From Silurus meridionalis (lineage: Eukaryota; Chordata; Actinopteri; Siluriformes; Siluridae): a stretch of 64,000 nucleotides of DNA. The notes under the pieces are model-generated. The model made no database searches, was not told the origin of the DNA, and worked only from the letters and a program-made list of their open reading frames with translations. Below are positions 49,125 to 59,258 of the stretch, one piece after another; positions within the stretch are counted from its first letter, which is position 1, and every line of letters starts with the position of its first letter. The position numbers and the translations under genes are program-made. Location: positions 17,180,356 through 17,244,355 of the forward strand of contig NC_060884.1 in NCBI RefSeq assembly GCF_014805685.1. Direction: 5' to 3'.

Positions 49125-51222
49125 GCATCATTGAGTAGTCACTCTTCTCGACCTGATGGGCTTACCACCTCCCTATCCACGTCTTAAGTTAAGGTCTACC
49201 TGTATGTATATAGTCTACAAATGTATAAGTCTAAAAATGCATAAAATGAAAAAGACAAATTAAGCTCTATGCAATAACATGTTGGCTGGTTTCAGAATGG
49301 TATGGCAGCTTATAAACAAGGTCATGGACTGGTGAAAACACAGTGGTGCAGTACCATAGTTGATAATAATGGCGAGTTCCAACATGCTAATTAACCGAGT
49401 CATTAATTTCGCAATCGAAAGGTCATTTAGTGCAGATGACAAGAGTGTATAGTGCAGCAAGTGCGAAAGTGTATGAAATATGTCTGATGCAAACTTTTCA
49501 GAGCTGGATCAGAGAAAGATATATCCAGCAGAGTGATAAATGGTTGTGTTATGCCTGTTGGATGGCAGGAGTGCAAACACAGGATGGGAGGGGTAAGTTG
49601 GGTCTTACCAGATGTTAGCGGCTCTATTCAAACGCGAGCATGAGTAGTAAATCTTTTCCAGGGATGGAGGCTGGAGCCCAGTGATTTCCTCAGAGCTGTT
49701 CACAAGATTTGAAATAAAATTAAGAATACCTGCAGCCAATCTTCAGAGGACAGCTGTGCTGACTTGACTGAATCAGTTAATGGTTTTGGAATTATGTATC
49801 TCTGCTTGACTAGACTGTGGCTCATACTAATGAAACAAACATAACATTTCACTCCCTCGTATTACAAGCTACACTTTTTGGCAGGTTATTAAGTACAACA
49901 CCCCTACACCTAGAGATGTATGACATGTGAAGTGTTGGTCTTAAATCTGGTCTTGAGTGTTTTCTTTAGCACTGAAATGAACTTGTAAATTAAGTTATTG
50001 CCATGTATTCTTGAATTTGGTCATTGCTTCCACAAAATAGAAATTTGGTGTCTGTTAGAAATAATGTTTGTGTTTTTTTAATGCACAAACTTGGGCAAGA
50101 AGTAGTAATCCCCCGCTTTATCACGATTCATATCCCGGGGCCTTGGATTATTGCAGAATTGCATTTGCCACATAACTAATTTGTTTAGCTAATTTTGCCG
50201 GTCTCTCACGGATAGCATAATAGACTTTTAGGGAATTGTTTTAAGTTTTATGTTTAAATAATAACATTTATAAAAAAAATAATTATCAATTGTAAAATTA
50301 AGTAAAATGTTAATACAGTACAGTACTGTATATTCAAAATAGCATTTTTGGGGTGGCGTCTGTTTATCGTTTTTCGTTTATCACAGGGGGTTTTGGAACG
50401 TACTTCCTTCTTCAAAAAATAACACAGCAAAAAAAAAAACAGCCTAATCATTGCAATATCATAAAAATGCATGAATGAAGGATAGTTGAAGTAAAGGTAT
50501 GGAATGAAATGGGTTTTACTTTGGCACTTTTATTTAGACTTGATATTGATTTGGCCTCAAACTCAACCTTGAAAGACTCAGTTTCGCCTCAGTTTTGGAA
50601 CTCAAATCTATGGTTTTGAATACAACCTTACCTCAAACTTTATGAAATGTCCATACTTCTCTTCAGCTTTTTTTGCTATCTCCCTTATACACTGTAAAGA
50701 CAAAAGTTTGTGGATTTGTAGATTTTGGAGTAGGTTGTGGAAATCAGTGCTCAGTCATCCATAAGGGCATTAGTAAAGTTAAGTATTGATGTAGAGTGAG
50801 AAGGCTTGAGATGCAATCAGCATTTCAATTCATCTAAAAGATGTTTAGTAGGGTTGAGGTCACAGCTCTATAGCAGATGAAATATTTTAGTTCAACTCAT
50901 GTAAAGCATATCTTCATGGAACTAGCTTTGTGCACAGATCCATTGTCATGTCGGAACAACTTTGTCTGCCGCCAACAGTTTGCTGAAGAACCATAGACCA
51001 ATCAGGCATAACATTATGACCATTTGCTTAACTTCTTTAGTAATGTGAGCCACTGGAGCTCGTCTGTTGGATCGAACCACACGTACCAGCCTTGCATCAA
51101 TGAGCCTTAGCCAACCATGACCCTGTTGCTGGTTCACCACTATTCTTACCTTAAACCACTTTTGACAGATAATAACCAGTGCAGACCGGGTAACACCCCA
51201 CAAGAGCTGCAGTTTTGTAGAT

Positions 51223-51432
51223 AAAAAACTTTCTTTTGGCTTCTCCCATTAGGGGTCGCCACAGCAGACCATCCTCTTGTTTGATTTGGCACATGTTTTT
51301 ACGCTCGATGTCCTTCCTAACGCAACCCTCCCCATTTATCCGGGCTTGGGACCGGCACTAAGGCTTGTGCAACCCTAATGGCTGGGGTTGGTTCCCTGAC
51401 CTGGGTTTGAACCCGGGCCCGGTATACCACCA
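51223..51432 (-). mobile_element. tRNA-derived SINE with an RTE 3' tail
   Basis: On the minus strand: a tRNA-like head with B box GGTTCAAACCC (51404-51414), a body with AAATGGGGAGGGTTGCG, and the RTE 3' end GGCGACCCCTAATGGGAG. It is flanked by the direct repeat TTTGTAGAT at 51214-51222 and 51433-51441. 210 bp. Confidence 0.8.
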
Positions 51433-51510
51433 TTTGTAGATGCCCTTGTCAAACTCGCTCAAATCCTTACACTTGCCCCTTTTTAGTGCCTCTTACACAT
51501 TAACTTTGAG

Positions 51511-52557
51511 TGCTTTGAATGATGCTGGAGAAGTATAGAGAAGGTCAGAAGGAGTTGCATTGTGTGTTTGTGGATTTAGAGAAAGCATTGAAAGAGGAAT
51601 TGTGGTATTGTATGAGAAAGTAAGGTGTGTCAGAGAAGTATGTGAGGGTGGTGCAGGACATGTATGAGGACAGAGTGACAGCAGTGAAGTGTGCAGTAGG
51701 AACAACAGACTGGTTCAAGGTGGAGATTGGGATGAGCCTTTTCTTGTTTGCAGTGGTGATGGACAGGTTGACGGATGAGGTCAGACAGGAGTCTCAGTGG
51801 ACTATGATGTTTGTGGATGATATTGTGATTTGTGGTGGGAGTAGGGAGCAGGTTGAGAAGAGCCTGGAGAGGTGGAGGTACGTGCTGGAGAGAAGGGAAA
51901 TGAAAGTCAGTAGGAGTAAGACAGAGTACATGTGTGTGAATGAGAGGGAGGGCAGTGGAGTGGTGCGGTTGCAGGGAGAAGAGGTGGAGAAGGTGGAGGA
52001 GTTCAGGTACCTGGGGTCAACAGTATGAAATGATGAAGATTATGTTAGAGAAGTGAAGAAAAGAGTGCAGGCAGGGTGAAGTGGGTGGAGAAGAGTGGCA
52101 GGAGTGATTTGTGATAGAAGGGTATCTGTAAGAGTGAAAGGAAAGTTTATAGGACTGTGGTGAGACCTGTGATGTTGTATGGTTTAGAGACAGTGGCATT
52201 GAGTAAAAGACAGAAGGTGGAGCTGGAGGTAGCAGAGCTGAAGATGTTGAGGTTTTCGTTAGGAGTGATGAGGATGGACAGGATTAGAAATTATTTTATT
52301 AGAGGGACAGCGCATGTAGGACGTTTTATGGACAAAGTGAGAGAGGCGCGATTGAGATGGTTTGGACATGTGCAGAAAAGGGACATGTGGTATATCGGTA
52401 GGAGAATGCGGAGGATGGAGCCACCAGGAAGGAGGAAAAGAGGAAGACCAAGAAGAAGGTTTATGGATGTGGTTATGGATGTGGTTACAGAGTAGTATGG
52501 AGACAGATGATCTGCTGTGGCTCCCCCAATGGGAGCAGACGAAATAATAAGAAGAAG
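51511..52557 (+). mobile_element. RTE-type LINE, 5' truncated (reverse transcriptase end)
   Basis: The plus strand encodes KYVRVVQDMYEDRVTAVK, the catalytic box as MMFVDDIVICGG (usual FADD in this family), EMKVSRSKTEYMCVNEREGS, a broken stretch, then MLYGLETVALSKRQKVELEV and AHVGRFMDKVREARLRWFGH. A stop after LGSTV and frameshifts around 52025-52150 make it a pseudogene. Flanking copies ACACATTAACTTTGAG (51495-51510) and ACACGTCAACTTTGAG (52558-52573) are a 16-bp target duplication with two mismatches. Confidence 0.85.
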
Positions 52558-53347
52558 ACACGTCAACTTTGAGGACACAATGTTCAATTGCTGCCTTATA
52601 TATCTTACCTACTGACAGGTGCCATGATAAAGAGATAATCAGTGTTATTTACTTCACCGGTCATAATTTTATAATGTGATAATGTTATGCCTGGCTGGTG
52701 TATTTGGCTGGAAAAGTCAAGTGTTCCAATACCTTTGCCCATATAGTGAATGTATCTCAATTTAAAGGTAGCCTGTAGCCTCTCTGTGGCTCTGTTCAAA
52801 ATTTTCAGGCCGCTTCTGCACTTTCTACCAATAAAAAGGGACTATTCGTTAACAGGTGCATCACAGTGACATTTACATGTCAGTGTGTGCTGCTAGTTTG
52901 AATCACTGTTGATTTACCAGAAAAATAAACTGTGGTGTTGTAGCTTTTTATTACTTATAAATGTAAAAAAATATATATGTTCAGTATTGTCAACCCACGT
53001 ACCAATAACATGTACCTACCTGATTAGTTTGTCACACAACCTAAACTCTACATGCTCCTGTGCTGGGAAAAATCTACCCCGTATATAACACCAGGCCAGT
53101 GGAGGTCCTTTACAGTTAAATGTGGTGACACTGGCAAAGTTGTACCTTACAAAATGTTCAATGAGTTGTTGTATAATGGATTGGTCTACTGTATACCTAC
53201 ATGAACGTTAAGCCCAGTATACACTACATTATCACCTTCGAAAAGCCCAAAAGAGCATATGTTTGAAAGCTCTGAAGAGATAATCGAAGTAAAACTGCCC
53301 CCAAGTGGATGGAGTGAAAAACTGCAGGCAGAAGAACTGCAGGCGTG

Positions 53348-53400
53348 CTCAGTGTGTTCAAGTTTGAAGTTTGAAGTTTTATTTGCCATATGTACAGATG
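53348..53400 (+). mobile_element. Possible LINE tail fragment
   Basis: TTGAAGTTTTATTTGCCATA and TGTACAGATGTCAATGACAG resemble the 3' end of fish non-LTR elements. A similar type of tail (CCTTTATTCGTCCCACAGTG) is at 24351-24370. Confidence 0.3.
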
Positions 53401-53537
53401 TCAATGACAGTTTGTACAATGATAGCGAGGCTTTAGGCAAACTACAGCAATATTAAATATTACATCAAACAGAATGAAGTTAAAAATAAAGTTATAATTA
53501 TTTGCAAGTGTGTGCAGAGATGTCTGTATATATAATG

Positions 53538-54515
53538 CATGGGCGTAAATTTCATTTAACAGTAGGGGTGGACAATAAATATTAAATTTCTCATGAGCAA
53601 TTTTTGAAGGGGACACAAATAATACAGTCAAATTGTACTTATAAAGATATGGTTTAGGTGCACTGAAAAATGATCTTATGTTATCTAGTCTATGACACTG
53701 CAAGGCAAGTTTATTTATACTGTAGCACATTTGAATTACAATGGTAAATACATAAAGAAAGTAAAACTATCTTAAAAAAATAATAACAACAATAAAAACA
53801 AGGAATTAAAAAAAGGTTTACAATTTTATTTAAAATTAATTAAGACACCTAAGAACAGAATAGAAATTGATTATAGAAAAAAATACAGTGTGGTCAGTTC
53901 GGAAGCAGCACAGTGATCATTTAGTAAATGCACAGATAAACAATATGCTAATTGTGTGTTAATGTTAAATTAACATTATACCAAGTCGTCCCAAATAAAA
54001 CACTGCATGTGAAACGGCTTTGGTGTGTTAGTGTCAGTGCACTATGCTACAAGCTATTGTACACAAGCTAACGTTCACTAGATAAGTCATATTTTAATCA
54101 CTAATATAGCAGATTCATGGAAAATTACATCGGTAATCAGCATTTTTGCCGCAACTCATTTATGATTGAGTCTCCATCAACTACATTAAAGAGAATCTCT
54201 TTATTTATAGTGAATAAAATCCCCTAGTTAATGGAGTTGAACATTTATTAAGCCGAAGACACACACCGGACTCGTGTGTGTAGAGCAGGTGAGATGACCT
54301 AGGAACACAGGCAGTGGGTCAAACCACTGTGAGGAAGGGGAGGGGGGGAACTGTTTCTAAATGCATTTTTTGCGTTTGTTACACAATTACTTACGTATAC
54401 ATACATATATTTTTTACAATAGAGAGTGCGATATTTTTAAAAAAAAATTTTGGGGGGGACAATCCTCGGATGGGGGGGACATGTCCCCTCCGTCCCCCCG
54501 GGATTCACGCCCATG
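53538..54515. mobile_element. MITE with CATGGGCGT inverted ends
   Basis: The left end CATGGGCGTAAATTTCATTT and the right end GGATTCACGCCCATG are inverted; subterminal GGGGTGGACAATAA and GGGGGGACAATCC show the same element. Flanks ATATAATG and ATTAAATG could be a decayed 8-bp duplication (hAT-like). 978 bp, no transposase. Confidence 0.68.
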
Positions 54516-55041
54516 ATTAAATGAATTATGTTTGGCTATAGAACAGGGGTCCCAAAACTAGAGCGCTATATTATATTTATTTATAATTTATATAATAGTA
54601 TATATCAATAATTATATTCATATTTATTTCCTTTTGCTTATTTTCATGGTTCCTTTCTAAGTTCAGTAGTATTTTACATGGAGTGTTATGTTTGTTTTTC
54701 ATCCAGCATCTATTATAAAAAGTACGATCAGACCTAGCTATTCGTATCGGTAAAATCCACTATCAGTCGATATCTAGTTATTAGCATAGCCTACTTATTT
54801 GTTATATTTGTCACCCACCAACCATATGCATAAGTAAATGTTTTGATTTCAGTAGCAATCAATATGAAAAAATTGCCTTATGATAGTAATAATGCTATTT
54901 TAATAAGAGATAGGCTATATATCTCTTAAAAGGTCATTTGTCTGTACAGTACATAGCAAAATAAATGTATTGAAGCATCAAACACAGTTTATAAAGAAAG
55001 TGAGAGATTAACTGCAGGACTGCAAGATTTTTTTTTAACAT

Positions 55042-56918
55042 TTTATTGATATTGAACAAAATGCTCACATCAGAAAACTAAATAAATAAGTCAAACTAAT
55101 AAATACACTATTTACCAGGAAAAACTATACATTTACAGTTTTTACAGTACTACAGCATTAAAATGAGTGAAAAACAAAAGCTGTAAAAAAAAAAAAAAAA
55201 AAAGACAAACTACAGGTTTTAAAATACAGAAAGTTTTTTTTCTATGTACATCAGTTTTTATGAATATTGGCCACTTATTGCGTTAAGGCTCACCCTGTGT
55301 TCAATTTGATACTGAATTCAATGGTTCTTTCAGATACAAAGATGTTGCAAAACATCATAATAGACAAAGTACATGTTTGGGGCAAACCGGATCTTCTGCT
55401 GTAATACAGTGCTTTACATGTGCAACAGGACACACCTATACATACACACCCACACATACACTTTCTGGAATGCTGGTATTGATTAGCCCTCAAAGTTAAC
55501 CCTACACCCTGACCAACCCATGTGTTGTTCAAACTGGCTGTGCAAGGTTTGATATTCCGAATGCCTAGAATCATGACAAAATAGTGTGCAAAACGTCAGT
55601 ATTTCAGTCTGCCTTCATCAAAGCACTTTTCACTTTCTAACAAACACAATTATTGGTGTGAATAAGATCAAACGAGACGTGAGGGATGAAGAGAGCTTCG
55701 GGAAAACCTTCAACTCATCTACAATCAAGAGTAAAATTTACACCATGTACCATGCATTATAAACCTGTCTGCATGCTTATTTTCGTTTCAGACATCATGG
55801 TGATTTACTGGCAAGTATAGGTGTTGTATGTGTCTATTTGCCTGTACTGCTCTAATATTCAAAATGACGATATAACCTTATACTTTCTAAATGTTTCTCA
55901 GTCATTCACACTGCATGTTGTGATGTAGCTACCAGTGACACTGCCCCCACTATTACAATTCACCTGCGCAGTCTCCTGTATGAATGATATACAGTCATGT
56001 GGAATTTTAATTAATTAAAAAAAAAAGACATGTAATCTGTGATTAGGATCATTTTTAGTCATTTAGAAATATTTTCAATGTCAGTGCAACTTTTGTTTCT
56101 GAAGTTAGCAAATCAAAGAACACATACAAATGTAAATACATTCATAGTTTTAAAACACATCAGACTTTTGTATATAACCGTTTCTCTAATTAAGGAGATG
56201 TGGTGCATCCGAAGCCAAAAACAGACATGCACACACACAGACACACCCACACAGATAAATATAAGGGCCAGGTGATTTTAGGGGTAGGAGGAAACTCGAC
56301 AATAGAGACAGTAAACAGAGCTCAGGATAATTCTCCTGGACCTTCTTAAAATCATGCTTACAGACAATATGTAAAATCATTTGTAAAATAAATAGGATCT
56401 CTGTTTGATATTACACAAATGACTGGGAAAGGAAGTCTATAAAAGGAGAAACCATGAGGACCTCAGTACACAACAACTGATTCAAAGTATCCCTCTATAT
56501 GTTCCTGCCCCTAGCTAATACAACATTCACTCAACAGCTTCACATCGCTTTGGTTAAAAAAGGCCCGATCCTAAAGCTAGTTCTGTGGAATTCGGTATGT
56601 CGATCAAAGCCGCATTTTTTTAGGCCATAAAGGTATGCTGGTGGACAACAGGAATGATTGATATAAAAATAATTTTGTCTGAGACAAGGTAACAGATACA
56701 AAGGTTAAAAAAGTTAAATGTTTTCTCATGTACATATATAAAACAATTTTGAAAATCTCTAAATACAGCATTCCCACCTCTCGCCACATATGTACATATG
56801 CTCAAAAAAAAGGAAGAACAGTCTGGTTTTCGCAGAGAGAGAAATGGATTTTCCAGCCAGCATGTTCCTCTCTCAGTAGTTGTGTGAAGGAGTGTGAGGA
56901 AATAAAATGAGGTGGGGT
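55042..56918 (-). other. slc2a1: slc2a1 3' UTR with candidate polyadenylation signal
   Basis: No further exon is needed after the stop. Reading down the minus strand, the first clear AATAAA I see is at 55042-55047 (TTTATT on the plus strand), giving a 3' UTR of about 1.9 kb, similar in scale to mammalian GLUT1. An ATTAAA near 56007 could give a shorter form. The end point is inferred from the signal only. Confidence 0.5.
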
Positions 56919-57116
56919 TTAAAGCTCGGAATCTGCACCCAGGCTGTTCATCTCCTCAGGTGATGCTTTCTCTATGCCTGGAGCAGTATGTTGGAAACCA
57001 GCGGAGATCTCATCAAATGTTCGGCCTTTTGTCTCCGGGACTTTGAAGTAGGTGAAGACGAAGAATATGAGCAACAGGACAGTAAAGATGATAAAAACGT
57101 ATGCACCACAAAGGTT
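56919..57116 (-). CDS. slc2a1: slc2a1 coding exon 10 (TM12, C-terminus, stop)
   Basis: This exon has 65 codons plus a stop, from [11 protein letters not shown] to LGADSEL. It holds helix 12, the [11 protein letters not shown] motif and the cytoplasmic tail. The last four residues, DSEL, fit a class I PDZ ligand like human DSQV. The acceptor is CTCACAG, and the intron sequence before it is an almost pure CT tract. Confidence 0.95.
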   Translation of the reverse strand, partial: NLCGAYVFIIFTVLLLIFFVFTYFKVPETKGRTFDEISAGFQHTAPGIEKASPEEMNSLGADSEL

Positions 57117-57121
57117 CTGTG

Positions 57122-57207
<86 letters not shown>

Positions 57208-58621
57208 GGCAAAATAACCACAAACTCTAGATCAATCAAAAATATAGTCTAAATATTGTTTATAATTAAAATATATATATCGAAAAAACCATTAAATAAT
57301 AAACAGAACGCTGATGTCTTACCGCCACATACTGAAAGCACATTCCCACTATGAAGTTGGCTGTCCAGTTGCAGAAACCAGCTACGGCAAAAGCAGAAGG
57401 TCGGGGGCCTTGACTGAACAGCTCAGCTACGATGAACCAAGGGATAGGGCCTGGTCCAATTTCAAAGAATGCCACAAAGGCAAAAATAGCAATGATGCTC
57501 ATGTATGACATCCACGGGACCTGGACCTGTGAGATCGACATATACACATGAGAACAGCATAAATATACAACTGCCTGTAAACACTGCCTGCCTGTTCAGG
57601 ATTTACTATAAGTGAATAGAAATAAAAATGGCATTAAAGAGCAAAGAGCAGTCTGGGAAACCCATCAGATGTCATAATATGTCAAAAAAAAACTGCATTT
57701 GATATATTCTTTAAAAAAAGATTCTTTATCAAGTTGCTGGATAAGCTACATGCCATAGTGAAACAGACATAAGACTAATCAATTCTGTTTGTAGTCAGAG
57801 GCAAGCTCTCAAAGTGTCTGTTATGTTTGAACAGAATGTAATTTTCTGCTTTTACACTTTTGGGGGTAAACCAGATTAAAAAATGCTAGACGTTTATTTC
57901 AGGTTTTGATACATTCAACAGAGAAGCATAATTCGGTTCTTGTAGTTTTGTTCAATACAGACGAAAATGTGTGTACCTGCAATGCCTGGGCAATAGTCAT
58001 CAGAACTGCAGACACAGCCATACCCATCAGCCCTGTTAGGTGCAGCGACCTGCGGCCAGCTCTCTCCACTAGAAACAGCTGCAGGGCAGAAACGACAGCA
58101 TAAAGACCTCATTAATCCACGACCTACGGCACCACACTGAACAACAGTGTTTGGATGTAAATTTTTATTTGTTTGCCATAACACATGGCCGTTGTGTTCA
58201 CACATGACTCACCGACACCACAGTGAAAGCCGTGTTGACGACTCCCGCTCCGATAGTGGCGTACACAGGCTGCTTCACACCAGCTGTCTCAAAGATGCTC
58301 GTGGAAAAGTAGAAGACCTGCACAAATAAACACTATATATCAGCATGTGCATCATTTACAAAAAACACTACTAAACAAAGTTCAATGTTTGCTGCTGTTT
58401 GTATTTAACTGTTTTCTGGTACAATTAGAGATACCGTGCAACCCTGGGGCAGTAATCACTATTGTTTTGTGTTTACTTTCACCCACTATATTGTACTCCA
58501 CAGAGCAGCACTTTGTACACATTATGCAATATGTTGGCTTTGGTAGGCTACATATCAGCTAAGCAGTGTTTATAAACTAATATAGCATATATGAAGGGTA
58601 TTATATCAGATCGGTGTGTAT

Positions 58622-58652
<31 letters not shown>

Positions 58653-59192
58653 GCGCTTACAGCGTTGATGCCAGACAGTTGCTGTGACAGCTGCAGTACG
58701 ACGGCGATGACCAAAGGTTGGCGGTAAAGTGGCGAAGTCAGCAGCTCTAGGATGTTCACCTTCTTCTCCCTCATCATTTGCCTGCTCTCCTCCTTCATCT
58801 CCTGCATGTCTGCGCTCACATCCGTCGTTCCACGCAGCTTTTTCAACGCTACATGTAAAACACAAATATATGAATGACATGTCAAAATAAAATGGAGTTG
58901 ATTTTTGCATCAAAAGCTTTAAAAACTAAAACAATGTCTTGCCTGATTTTAAAACCTTAAGCATATAATCTTTTCCTTTTAAATCTTAAATGCCCTTGCT
59001 GTATTTGTTTTCCTCTCTTGAGTGAGTAACCATTGATTAAAGGATCAAATTCTGCTTTTAAAAAACATTTTATGGTATACGTAGGTTTGTGTACAAAAAA
59101 AAACTGTGTATATTTGATAGTAACATTCTGATTAGATTAAATATGTATTAAAAACATTGTTGAAAAGTTAGTATTGATATTTGGTGACAACT

Positions 59193-59258
<66 letters not shown>

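Larger units (their letters stand above)
45423..50691. other. Intergenic stretch rich in microsatellites
   Basis: Five dinucleotide tracts and a possible SINE. A less AT-rich segment at 48840-49020 may be a conserved non-coding element. No gene supported. Confidence 0.5.
50995..52702 (-). mobile_element. Inner Tc1-like element (B), itself interrupted twice
   Basis: The family of the 36.8- and 45.1-kb copies: the left end ATCAGGCATAACATTATGAC and the right end TAATGTTATGCCTGGCTGG. The antisense reading at 51060-51130 gives LRLIDARLVRVVRSNRRA. It is broken by a SINE at 51223 and a LINE at 51511. Confidence 0.78.
50692..52743 (-). mobile_element. Outer Tc1-like element (A) of a four-element nest
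   Basis: The left end CACTGTAAAGACAAAAGTTT and the right end CCTTTGCCCATATAGTG (52731-52747) are inverted and resemble a common fish Tc1 terminus. 50700-50990 matches antisense transposase (AGTAGGGTTGAGGTCACAGC, GCACAGATCCATTGTCATGT). The element is interrupted at about 50995 by another Tc1. Confidence 0.65.

Noticed and set aside
57915..58205. 96-codon minus-strand frame rich in Cys
   Set aside because: It is an out-of-frame reading over slc2a1 exon 8 and its flanking introns.
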